Part shown: piece after piece, positions 21,012 through 32,206 of the stretch | Layout of the letters: the number at the start of each line of letters is the position of its first letter | Numbering within the stretch: position 1 is the first letter of the stretch | Notes under the pieces: generated by a model | Databases searched by the model: none | What the model was told of the DNA's origin: nothing | What the model saw: only the letters and a program-made list of their open reading frames with translations | DNA from: Brassica napus | Lineage: Eukaryota > Streptophyta > Magnoliopsida > Brassicales > Brassicaceae | Direction of reading: 5' to 3' | Length of the DNA stretch: 64,000 nt | NCBI RefSeq assembly: GCF_020379485.1 | Contig: NC_063437.1 | Location: 13,913,726-13,977,725, forward strand | Translations under genes and position numbers: made by a program

Positions 21012-24000
21012 ATGAAGAGAAACAAGAGCCTTTTGGTCTTCTTCATATCTATCTTCATCTTGGTGGAACTTAGCAGAGGGCAGAACAATAGGAAAACCGA
21101 AGTCAATGTGGGTGTTGTAACAGATGTCGGAACAGTGCTCTCGGACATTGAAATGCGCTGCATCAATTTGTCTCTCGCCGATTTCTACTCTTCTCGTCCC
21201 CAATTTCAGACAAGGCTTATTCCAAACATTGCGGACTCCAGAAACGACGTTGTTGGTGCTGCCGCCGCAGGTACCTTATATGTATATACACAACCAAATA
21301 TATGTATTTTTTCTTATTTTCTTAACAACGTTCATTCTATCGGATTTGAATAAGGTTGGTTGAAACAAGGACGTAGTCTTTTTTTATTTTTATTTTTTTT
21401 GAACTAAATTTGGTCTTTTTTATTTGAGAAATATTTTAACAGTTTTTGTTTTCTTTTTGTCAATTTTAACAGTTATTGTTAGTTTGTTAAAATTCTACAT
21501 GTGAAAATTAGGCTTAGTTTCTTCTCCTCAATATATGACAAAATTCTCTTTTTGAAAGTGACAAAAGATGTCTTTTTGAAAGAGACAAAAAATGTCTTTC
21601 TACTTTTAGATTTGTTTGGTGACCCTAAAAGCCGTTGTATTAGTTACTAAATATAGTTATATTTAAAAATGAATTAATTTTTAATGAAATTTTTTATATC
21701 ATTGTCCCTTACTCCCTCCGTTCTGTTTTAAAAGACGTTTTGGAGAGAAAAAAATGTTTCAATATACTTGTCGTATTTCAGAAAACAATGCAAATGATAG
21801 TGACAAAAGACTATGGTTACCCTATATTTATTCTATTTCACGTGCTTTAGTATACAAAATAATCAATTAATGAAGGATAAGAAAGGAAATACACTTAGTG
21901 CATTAATCTGTGTGAAAGTATTTATAACGACATATAAAAGAAAACAGAGGGAGTATTTATTAATTGAGGAAGATTGAGAAAGAATAACCTTGCTTTTGTA
22001 TGTTAATAACAACTAAACCAGCTGATGCCCTTAAATTACTAGATTATGCCCTTAGAGCATCTCCAAAAAGAAACTCTATTTTGAAGTTTCAAAAACTCTA
22101 TATTTGAAGTTTCAATGTGTTCTTCTCCAAAAGTAAAACTTCAAACCTAACTTCAAAATTATTTATATTTTACACTATGGTCCTTATATTTGTCATAGTT
22201 GATGTAAATTCATAAAACTTCTATAAATAACTAGTACATATATATAAATATTACAGAAATATTAATTAAAAAAATCTTACACTAAAATATAAAACTATAA
22301 ATAAAAGTACATAATTAAATATTAAACTGCAAGCAAATATTACATTATTCCATAAAATTATTTCCATAATGTTCCCATATATGATCAACTAGTGCATTTC
22401 GAAGTAAGAAATGATTCTCTTTATTTTTATTTGTAGATTATGAGCCAAAAATTGTTGAAATCGGATATCCTCACAATATGGCTACTGATAGTTTGATATC
22501 ATCAAACGAAAAAATCCTTGATCTTTTAAACGAAAGTACAACAAGCAAGGAAAAAGGTCATGAGATGATTGAATTACGACTGCAAAATGAAGCAAAAAAG
22601 TTAGCTTTTAAAGAAGTAAAAGAGGAAAATAAAATATTGCTAAAAAACTTAGCTTCTATCAATGATGTTAATATTCGTGAATACATTCGATATGAACAAA
22701 AAAGAATCATACGAAAAATGCGTCAAGAGCAACAACAACAATCATCTTTGGTTACACAAAATTTGTTTGGACAATATTTTGGAGAATTTGGAGGTTCCGG
22801 AGCAAATTTACCATACTATTAGTGTTGTTATAATATTTAAATTCGAGTAATAATTATGTCTTCATGTGTCTTTTTAATAAGTTTGTATTATGGTTTTTGT
22901 AATATTCTTGTTGTTTAATTCTAGTTTTAAAATATTATAAATCTTGTTTTAAATTTTTTTATTTAATTTCATGTGTAAAAATTAAATTTATAAAACAAAT
23001 TTAAAATATTTATGAGATATAAAAGTTTTAAGGATTAAAACAATAAACAAAAAATATTAAAGAATTATAAATATGATGTATAATTGTAAGGATCAAAATG
23101 CAAATAAAAAGATGAAACTTCAAATTTGAAGTTTTGAAAAGTGAAACTCTATATTTGGAGTTTCACTCTTCAAAACTTCAAATTTGAAGTTTTGAAATTC
23201 CTTTTTGGAGAGCAAAAAACTCTATATTTAGAGTTATAGAGTTTCTTTTGGAGATGCTCTTAAACCGGTTCATATAAAGTCAACTTATCATTAATACTAT
23301 GATTCATTAAAGAATAATCCCACGTTATTATTATACTGTCCTCATCGCTTTATATAATCATTTAGACCACTATAAAGAATCATAAACAACACACTAGAAA
23401 ACCCTCATAATCATAAACCAGTCAAATACAAACGTAAGAAATTGTTAAATGTTCAAATGTGTAACTTGGTCTGGAGAAAGAACACAAAAATATGAGTTGA
23501 AAATATAATTTATGAACTGTTCTAATTGATCATACAGTTAGCCATACAAGCATGTTCATTAATACATTGCTACAGCTGAATAAATATTTCTGTTCTAGTT
23601 TATCGGTTCTTAATATTCTTTGGACCATGGTTTACATCAAACTAAATAGCATATTATATAGACATATTCATATTCATTAATATTTACAACATACTATTTA
23701 TAATTGAAAAAGGAGAAGCAATTTTTAAAACTATTCTTGCTTTTATTTTAGTTACAGCTGTGTCATTTGATGATATGTCGCTTTCTCATGTTTTCTCAGC
23801 CAACATTTATAACTACCATTTTTCACTAGACTAATTATGAATAATGCCATTGGTACTACTTAAAAGTTAAAAGCATTGTATTGTACTCTCTCTGTATCAT
23901 TTTAATTTTTTTGATAAAATGTTTCATTTTAATTGTTGGTTTAAATTTGTAAACACAAATTAAAAAAAAAAGTTGTATATTTTCTAAACAAAAATATCTT

Positions 24001-27000
24001 TAATGATACATTAATATCATATTTAAACCAATAGAAAAATAAACTGAAATATAAATAGTCATATATCATATAAAGTTAATAATTTTTTTATTAAAATTCT
24101 AAAATGACAGTTATTTTATAATGAAAAATTTATTTTACAATAGCAATTAAACTGAAACGGAAGAAGCATTATATAGTAGATTGGTGTTTGGAGTCATCTT
24201 GATCATGTCAACAATTAGAGTTTGAAGGTAAAAGTAATTAAAATCAATTTTTTTACGTGATTCGAGATTAGTATTGACGTACTTTTATTCTACTATAGAT
24301 ATCCATTTACTACCTTTTAGATTTAAAATGTATTATTATGTAACAATATATATATATATATCATGAATTATTATGTAACTTTTGTGGTTTAGTAATCGTC
24401 TCACCCTGATTCTCACCCTGCGCTTGTCTTGACCTAGTTAAATCTTAAATAGCAAACGGTCATGTTTTGACGAATGAATTAAAGGTTGACTTGACCGATG
24501 ACAATCAATCATATATAATAATAAGTGGCGGTTAGGAAATCAAAGCAAGATTTTCATGCACGTAGAACGTTGACGAGACAAAACCGGTGGATTTGACTTA
24601 TTTCTTTTATTTCAATGACTCTTTTCTTAAGCTTCTTGTTTCCAACTCCAATGGACCACGCATGGCCGATCTGGATAAATATATGATTTTGTTCCCAATT
24701 TTTTTGGGAGTTGTATAAACAAATATAAGTTTTCTAATTATTAAAAAAATTTTTTTTATCAAAGTTCTTATTTATAACCTCAGAGATCCGGTCCTGGGAC
24801 CACGTGCTCATTAATCATTATCTTAACAATCCAATCGTTTGGGGTGGGAAAATATTTTTTCCATTAAGTGGCAAATACTCTTATACTTTTGTTTTCTACA
24901 TATATAATAAATTATTATTTAAATAAAAAAATTATGGTTTCGAATTATATTTTTTCAAATTCGAACTTTTTATAATTTTTATTTTGATTTTCTTTTTTGA
25001 AATTTCGTTTTTTTTTAATTCTTTTTGAAAATTAAAAATTATGTTTGGAACTATTTTTAAGTATTTATTTATATATTTATTAGAATCATAAATTTCACAT
25101 TCTAAAAATTCTATTTCACCATTCATCTCTAAATCTTAAGTCTATTAGTTAACCCTAATGATATAAAGTATCTTTTATCATTCATTAAAAATAAGGTTAA
25201 AGCAGTTAGTGTAAACATAAAAAATGATATTATGAATGTGGTATCTTTGAGAATTTCCATTTTTGCATAGTGAAAATAGAATATTTTCTTGCTTATTTGT
25301 CTTATGGGTTCTCCGATATACATTTCTATTTTCACCCAAATATATATATTCTATTTTTTCTTAAATACAGAATCTCTAAAATAGAATTGAATGTTTCAAT
25401 ATATTTGTTTTTCTCTCCAAAAAAATATATTCCAAATATAGTATATTTTGTTTTACAACTAGAACTTTTTATTTATAAGCCATATTTTTAGGTTTCGTCT
25501 GGATTTCTTTGGGAATTCCCGAATTTTTTTTTCCGTTGGGAATGCCGTAGAAAAATCCCTTGTTTTCTTATAGTGTTAGCAAAAGGAGGTTTGGGTTTTA
25601 TGTAAAAAACAAACATTACGGGGCTAAAGAGTTGAGGGGTTTTTAGGTTTTTTATGGACCTTTGATGTCAAAGCGTGTCTTGAAGTTATTGAAAATTATT
25701 TAATGTGAACCTTGTAAGTGCACTAAAAGATCAACATCATCTTTTTCTTCTTCCTTTGTATTTAAATTATCTCCAAAATCTATATCAAGAATACATTCAT
25801 TCTAGCAAATATGACATAACTAGGTAAAAATACTATGTTCTATATAAGAACTTGATCGAGAAACATTTGCTAATCAAAGTTTCAAAGAAACAAAACATTT
25901 GCTATCACCAATCCAACCAGAACACCTCACTGATAGTGAGAAACAAAATTTTAGGGGACGAACGATAATGCATGTTCATGAATGACCTTGAACCATAAAA
26001 ATAATTTATAGATGATACAAGACTTTTGAAACATATGTAGGTTGAGTTGATTGCTATGATCTCGTGTTCTACAGATTACATTTCATGGTTGTACTGCAGG
26101 TTCTTCTATTTGAAGTAAGGGAAATTTTCTCACATAACATTTTTTAAGTTTTTATCACAAAAATAACATTCAATAAAAAAACAAAATAGTCCTTTTTTAT
26201 TTTAAAATTTTCAATATTTATTTTCTTTTCTAAAATTTGAAACTATATCCCAAAAACTTATTATTTAACTCTAAACCTTAAATCTAAATTAATTTACTTT
26301 TTAATAAAACTTATTTTGTCATTTTCTTCATTGAACACTATTTTTATGACAAAAACTTAAAAAGCTATCCTAGAAAAAAATTCTCGAATTAATTATAGTT
26401 GTCAAAATGTTTGTTTCTATATTTCTTTCCTCGTCATGACATGCTTGTTTCTATATTTCTTTTTGATTAATGTTTGGTCAACCCTCCTCTAATCAACCAA
26501 TGTTTTCTTCCTTTTGATGTGGTAATAGCTCTTAAGCTGATAAAGAACAAGCAAGTTGTGGCGATTTTGGGGCCGCAGACATCCATGCAAGCTCATTTTA
26601 TGATTGATATTGGGCAAAAATCGCAGGTGCCAATTGTTTCCTACTCAGCAACAAGTCCCTCTCTCACTTCTCTTCGCAGTCCATACTTCTTCCGAGCTAC
26701 ATATGAGGACTCATTTCAAGTAAACGCCATAAGTTCTATCATCAAGCTGTTCGGGTGGAGAGAGGTTGTCATTGTTTACGTCGACAACACGTTTGGTGAA
26801 GGTATAATGCCACATCTTACTGATGCTTTGCAAGAGATCAACGTTCGAATACCATACCGTTCTGTAATATCTCTCAATGCCACTGATCATGAAATCTCTT
26901 TGGAGCTTTCTAAGATGATGACCATGCCCACAAGAGTGTTTATTGTCCACATGTCCACTTCTCTTGCCTCGAGAATCTTCACTAAAATTAATGAGATCGG

Positions 27001-29752
27001 TTTAATGAAGGCAGGATATGTCTGGATTCTTACCAATGGAATTGCCGATCAATTAAGTTCAATAAATGAGACGGGCATTGAGGCTATGCAGGGGGTTTTG
27101 GGTGTTAAAACTTATGTTCGAAAATTTAAAGAGCTTGAAAAGTTTAGAGCTCGTTGGAGGAAGATGTTTCCAGAGGTGGAGCTGAATGCTTTTGGATTGT
27201 GGGCTTATGATGCTGCCACCGCGCTGGCAATAGCCATTGAAGAAGCTGGAACAAATAATATGACTTTTAGTAATGTGGATCTTGGAAGGAATGTTTCTGA
27301 ACTTGAAGCTCTTGGTTTATCTCAATACGGTCCAAAGCTTATTCAGATACTCTCACAAGTTCAGTTCAAAGGACTTGCCGGAGATTTTTGCTTTTTCAAG
27401 GGGCAGCTGCAACCATCAGTGCTTGAGATTGTAAATGTAATTGGAACCAGAGAAAGGTCTATAGGATTCTGGACGGAAGAAAATGGTCTTGTGAAGAAAC
27501 TAGACCAAGAACAGCAAAGCGTGGGAGCTTTATCCACTTGGAAAGATCATCTTAAACATATTATATGGCCTGGAGAGGCTAATTCTGTTCCCAAAGGATG
27601 GGAGATCCCAACAAACGGGAAGAGGTTACGCATTGGAGTTCCAAAGAGAACTGGTTACACCGATCTTGTAGAGGTCAAAAAGGATCCTATCACAAATTCA
27701 CAAAAAGTCAAAGGTTTTTGCATAGATTTTTTTAAGGCTGTGACCGAAGCAATGCCTTATGACGTCTCCTATGATTTCTTTCCTTTCGAGAAATCTGATG
27801 GCACACCAGCCGGGGATCACAACGACCTGGTCTACCAAGTGTATCTCGGGGTGAGTTTTGACCATCACTTCCCAACAGATTGTTTATCCTTATATATAGT
27901 AAAAACTCTATAAATCTATAATGTTGGGATTATGAAATTTTATCAATTAATAGAGTTTTTATTTTACAATTTTATATTTTTTAGAATTATATATTTCAAT
28001 CATGTTTTATGTGAAGGAGAATAATTGTATTCAGGGTTTATAGCTAGATTGATGAAATTTTATAATTATTTTGGTTTTACTATTGTTATTATTAGATTAT
28101 TTCCTGTATAAAAATAATATATATATGATAGAATGTGAAAATCATGTTAAGATGTTTTGAAGAGGGGAGAAAAAAATAAGTTATGAATTCCTTTGAAATA
28201 AAAAAGAAACAATATGCTGACAAAAAAAAAATTTATTCAAATTTTAGATATAATTATTATTATGATTTAAATATGACTATACATTACAAAAAAAAACACT
28301 TATTTATCTTATCGTATTGTATCATATATTGTGAACCGATGTAATTTGACAGTAGTAAAATTTATTAATTTATCGTGTTTACTATTTTATCGAGTTAGAT
28401 ATTACATTATTCATGTTAGTATGTTCTCTTTCCTTTACTTTGTATCAGAAATATGACGCGGTTGTAGGAGATACGACTATACTGGCAAATAGGTCGTCTT
28501 ATGTCGACTTCACGTTTCCCTACACTAAATCAGGAATGGGGTTGATTGTCCCTGTAGAAGACCAAGTTAAACGAAACAGTATCAGTTTCTTGAAGCCTTT
28601 AACGTGGAAACTGTGGATGACTTCCTTTTTCTTCTTCTTCCTTATTGGCTTTACTGTTTGGTTTGTTGAACATAGAATTAACCCGGACTTTCGCGGACCA
28701 GCTAAGTACCAAGCTAGTACAATCTTCTGGTTTGCCTTCTCTACCATGGTTTTTGCTCCAAGTAAATTCTCTACATCTCAGTATATCATTCTGAATATAT
28801 CATGAATTTCCTTATTAATGCTTACTCTTCCGGTTTGCAGGAGAAAGAGTGTTGAGCTTTGGAGCTAGGCTTCTTGTTATCACATGGTACTTTATTGTGC
28901 TCGTGTTGACCCAAAGTTACACGGCCAGCTTGGCGTCCCTTTTGACAACAAGACAACTTGATCCAACCATAACAAGCATGAGAAGTTTGATTGAGAAAGG
29001 AGAAAAGGTGGGATATACAAGGACGTCTTTCATCTTTGGAAAACTTACAGAAGCAGGTTTCGCTCGATCTAGCCTCATACCCTTTGATACCGCAGACGAC
29101 TGCGATGAACTATTGAGAAAAGGACCAGAAAATGGCGGTGTCTCTGCAGCTTTCATGGAAGTACCCTATATGAGGCTCTTTCTTGGACAATACTGCACTT
29201 ATCAAGTGGTTGAAGAACCCTTCAGCGTTGATGGATTTGGCTTTGTAAGTCTTGTCTCCACTAAAACTTCTGTGAAACTTTCTAAACTAAATGCTCCCAT
29301 TGTTTTGGCAGGTTTTTCCAATTGGATCACCTCTGGTTGCTGATGTATCAAGGGCCATCCTAAAAGTGGCAGAGTCAACCAAAGGGAGGGATCTTGAGCA
29401 AGCATGGTTTAAAAACAAAGACGAAACCTGCCCTGATCCTGTCACCAACCCGGATCCAAATCCTTCTACAAAATCTAGGCAGCTCGGTGTAGACAGTTTC
29501 TGGGTTCTATTTCTTATTGCCTTTGCCATGTGTGTTTTCAACCTCGGGAAATTCAGCTTCTTTATCTTCAAGAAGACTCAAGTGAATAATCTGTGGCAAG
29601 AGTTTAATCAACCAGACATGGATTCGTACCTCAACAGGGTGGAGAAATGTTCGTGTTCATCAAGCCGACACATGCCTGACAACAACACTCAGGAAGTACA
29701 CCAAGCAAATAACCAACCAGACACAAGTAACCCAACCAGTCTGTCTGAATAA
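21012..29752 (+). CDS. GLR2.3: Glutamate receptor-like channel, clade 2 (GLR2.3-like), 5 exons, 912 aa
   Basis: Ligand-gated cation channel of plant membranes. My exons are 21012-21270, 26529-27850, 28449-28761, 28841-29244 and 29312-29752; all use GT/AG and sum to 913 codons without a stop. Signal peptide is at about residues 1-23. The LIVBP/ANF-type amino-terminal domain is at about 30-400 (VAILGPQTSMQA, PYFFRATYEDS, FGWREVV). Ligand-binding S1 starts near 445 (RLRIGVPKRTGYTD). M1 is at about 580, pore segment WFAFSTMVFAP, M3 with the SYTASLASLLTT gate motif, S2, and M4 near 826 (FWVLFLIAFAMCVF). The closest family I recall is Arabidopsis GLR2.1-2.3, and ARL1 and COL3 downstream support the At2g247xx orthologue group; the exact paralogue is uncertain. 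Intron 1 is 5,258 bp, filled with transposons. Confidence 0.9.
21712..21953. mobile_element. Stowaway-like MITE in GLR intron 1
   Basis: Termini CTCCCTCCGTTCTGTTTT and AAAACAGAGGGAG are inverted and flanked by TA on both sides, the signature of Stowaway (Tc1/mariner) MITEs. 242 bp, non-coding. Confidence 0.85.
22055..23259 (+). mobile_element. PIF/Harbinger-type element carrying a small ORF, in GLR intron 1
   Basis: Inverted termini GAGCATCTCCAAAAAGAAAC and GTTTCTTTTGGAGATGCTC are flanked by a TTA target-site duplication (22052-22054 and 23260-23262), as expected for PIF/Harbinger. Sub-terminal regions contain repeated CTTCAAATTTGAAGTTTT palindromes. The element is 1,205 bp and contains the ORF at 22478-22822. 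It is too small to encode a transposase, so it is non-autonomous. Confidence 0.8.
22478..22822 (+). CDS. C-terminal fragment of a PIF/Harbinger-associated (NAM/Myb-like) protein, 114 aa
   Basis: A lysine- and glutamate-rich, probably helical or coiled-coil product (HEMIELRLQNEAKKLAFKE; EYIRYEQKRIIRKMRQEQQ). This resembles the C-terminal part of the NAM-associated/trihelix-like accessory proteins found next to plant Harbinger transposases. A possible splice acceptor (TTTGTAG, about 22429-22435) precedes it and the frame is open back to that site, so it may be a last exon of a captured ORF2. Family assignment is by composition only. Confidence 0.35.
   Translation: MATDSLISSNEKILDLLNESTTSKEKGHEMIELRLQNEAKKLAFKEVKEENKILLKNLASINDVNIREYIRYEQKRIIRKMRQEQQQQSSLVTQNLFGQYFGEFGGSGANLPYY
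23886..24170. mobile_element. Stowaway-like MITE in GLR intron 1 (degenerate)
   Basis: TACTCTCTCTGTATCATTTT at the left is mirrored by AAACTGAAACGGAAGAAG at the right, with A/T-rich arms between. Termini are diverged from the CTCCCTC type but keep the same layout. Right boundary is approximate. Confidence 0.5.
24171..26116. other. Remainder of GLR intron 1; CACTA-like end near 25576
   Basis: AT-rich, no gene. TTGTTTTCTTATAGTG ending at about 25576 is close to the reverse complement of the CACTACAAGAAAAC terminus of plant CACTA elements, preceded by GGGAATTCCC-type sub-terminal sequence. No matching left end was found, so it is a remnant. The short frames between 24932 and 25491 lie in A/T-rich simple sequence. 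Confidence 0.4.
26117..26385. mobile_element. MITE of the GGGAAA/TTTTCC family, end of GLR intron 1
   Basis: AAGGGAAATTTTCTCACATA at the left and a mirrored end (CTATCCTAGAAAAAAATTCT) enclose AAGTTTTTATCACAAAAATA / TATTTTTATGACAAAAACTT. The same family occurs at 45050-45563 and about 53960-54410. Non-coding; ends about 90 bp before the exon 2 frame opens. Confidence 0.55.
27895..28400. mobile_element. MITE-like element in GLR intron 2
   Basis: GTAAAAACTCTATAAATC at about 27898 and TTATTAATTTATCGTGTTTA near 28361-28380 form loosely inverted ends around very A/T-rich sequence. It accounts for most of the 598-bp intron. Boundaries and superfamily are uncertain. Confidence 0.35.
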
Positions 29753-29982
29753 GTACAACAGAAACTAAGCAACCAGTCTGTCTGAATGTTTGTTGTGTAT
29801 GGACTATGGAGAACATCAATAAAAGATTCGTTAGTCCCAGGCAATTTTAATTTTACCACAAACTTGATATCATTTTTCCAATTTATTTTTATATGTTGAC
29901 TGTTTTCATAAGTTCTCTAAATATTTAATAATCATTTATAAGATTTTATAAACTCAACTCCACATATACTAAATCGTAAACA

Positions 29983-31472
29983 TCTATACTATTAAATTAG
30001 GATCCTATTGTCTTTTTTTACCTTAGCATGCCATTTTTTTATTAACATTGCATGCTTCATTAAGGGCAATCAAGTAATATTAATAACACATCTATATTGG
30101 ATCATTTTTTTCAGATCCAGCCAGTGTTTTGAAACCCGACCCGGACCCGCGGTTGAACCGGTAAACTCGGTGACCCAGAAAAAATCCGGTTTGGTTTTTG
30201 TGAAAAACCCAATATTTAGAAACCCGCAAAAATCCGCAAAAACCCGGTAAAACTCGAAACCCGGTACCGGTTGAACCATCGGTCGAACCAATAAATAACT
30301 TTTTACTTCTTTTTTTTTAGTTTTTAATTATGTTTTTAGATTATGTTTTGTATTTTAAGTTTCCAATTAAGAAGTTAGGTACTCACAAAAGAAAAGAAGT
30401 TAGGTTTTCTTTTTTTCAGTTTTGTATTTGTGTTTTTTAGATTTTGTTGAAGATTTCACTATGTCACCTAAAGAAAATAAAGTGAACGATGGTAGAGAGA
30501 ACCAAAATTAATTGATGTGATTTGGTGTTAGTTTATTTCCGTTATTGAAAATTTATTACAATGATCTTTTACTTTTGGTTTATTTTGTATTTGTAGTTTA
30601 ATTTATTATTCACATTAGGCATCTAAATATTTAAATATTTATAAATTTTATGTTTGTGGATTTATTTTAGATGTCATAAATCTTACGTTGTTAGGGAAAA
30701 TTTTAAATAGTCTAAACTATTTTTTGATATTTTGTATGCAAATGAAAATAAAAAATAAAAACTAAAGTTAAGTATTCTATAATTTTTTTAAACATAAAAT
30801 ATATACATATCCAAATTATTATTTTATGTTTTAAAAACATTAGAAAATATTAAACTTTAGTTTCTATATTTTTATTTACACAGCTGATATATTATAATAT
30901 AATAAAATTAATTCATTTATCAACCCACGGTTCACCCACGGTCGAACCAGTGACCCATCAACCCGATAAGTCGTCCGGTTCAGTGTCCGGGTCGGGTTTA
31001 AAAACATTGGATCCAGCCCACATCATATCTCTCTTGGGTCATTTGGACCGATTAAGAAATAAGATCCAATTCTCACATTTTTTTTTCCTTTGGACCTTTG
31101 AGTCCAAGTTCAAATAATTTTTTTTTTCAACTATTTTTAATTATTATTTTTTTCTTTTCTTAATATAATTTAAGCATTCATAAAAAAAATTGAATTTTTT
31201 CATTGAAAAGTATAAATCTTTATTAAAAATATAATTTTTTTTATTAAAATATTAAATATATAATAAAATTAATTTATCAGAGTTATACCAACTTAATTCA
31301 TTAAAGAAATAAAGTTTAAAAATAGTAATTTAAAATAAAAAACGATAAATAAAGATAAAAAGTTTAAGTCTTTTATAAAATAAAATACAAATATATGAAA
31401 ATATGACATTTATTAAATATTTGTCAATTGAAAAAAAAAATCCGCGCTTTGAAAGCGCGGGTCAAAATCTAG
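29983..31472 (+). mobile_element. Non-autonomous Helitron, 1,490 bp
   Basis: The 5' end TCTATACTATTAAATTAGGA and 3' end with hairpin TCCGCGCTTTGAAAGCGCGG followed by GTCAAAATCTAG match the plant Helitron terminus pattern. It sits exactly between A (29982) and T (31473), the expected insertion site. No Rep/helicase is encoded. A hAT MITE is nested at 30122-31009. Confidence 0.85.
30122..31009. mobile_element. hAT-type MITE nested in the Helitron, 888 bp
   Basis: Terminal inverted repeats of about 25 bp: CAGTGTTTTGAAACCCGACC at the left, and CAATGTTTTTAAACCCGACC when the right end is reverse-complemented. Both are followed by CGGAC, giving two mismatches. They are flanked by the 8-bp direct repeat GATCCAGC (30114-30121, 31010-31017). 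The 8-bp duplication and CAGTG-type ends identify hAT. Interior has CCGGTTGAACC-type sub-terminal motifs and no transposase. Confidence 0.85.
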
Positions 31473-32206
31473 TAATCATTAAGTTAAAATATTTTTGGTT
31501 AAATGTATTTTTTTTAAATGGTAGCCAATACATAGTATTTCAGACAATTTATTTTGATGTTGACCTACTAAAACTTGAACTTAATATATAGTTAATTTCT
31601 TAGGTTTAGTGAAAGTTAGGTTTCCATTGGTTTTGCTACTATCATCCACAAACATTACATTTGTAATAGTAGCAGTTGTTGGCGGTGTCACAAAAATTGT
31701 TAGAGTTACAATGGATAAATTAAAAAGCAGGTTTTCCAAAAAATATTTTGAAATATATATAATAAATTACAATATTAAAAATTTTGAAATTTAGATATTA
31801 TAATTATAAATATATTTTATATTTTCTAATTTATATACACTGTAGCATAGTTTATACTTTTAAGAACTTTAAACCAAAATATTCTATAAATATTACCTAA
31901 CAACTATAATATATATATATATAACAAAAATTTGAAAATCTAATATTAATATTTATAAAAAGATCCTTTAAATTAAAACTTTTATCTAACTAAGAAATTA
32001 AATAAAAATTTAATATTATTATTAGTTACATTCAATTCATAATTTATATTATTTCATTATAATAATATGATTTTTTAAAACGTATATTGTCGTCCTTTTC
32101 TCGGGGGATTGTTTTCACTAACTCTCAAAGAAGAGAAAGATCTGAAGAAGGTCGAATGGTCGAGGAGAATCTCTCTTAGACCGTTTGATCTGATCCGAAG
32201 AAGAAG
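31473..32206. promoter_or_regulatory. ARL1 upstream region
   Basis: AT-rich up to about 32085, then the probable 5' UTR (CTCGGGGGATTGTTTTCACTA and purine-rich GAAGAAG sequence) leading to the ATG at 32207. No other gene seen; the frames at 31403 and 31609 are A/T-rich without domains. Confidence 0.4.
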
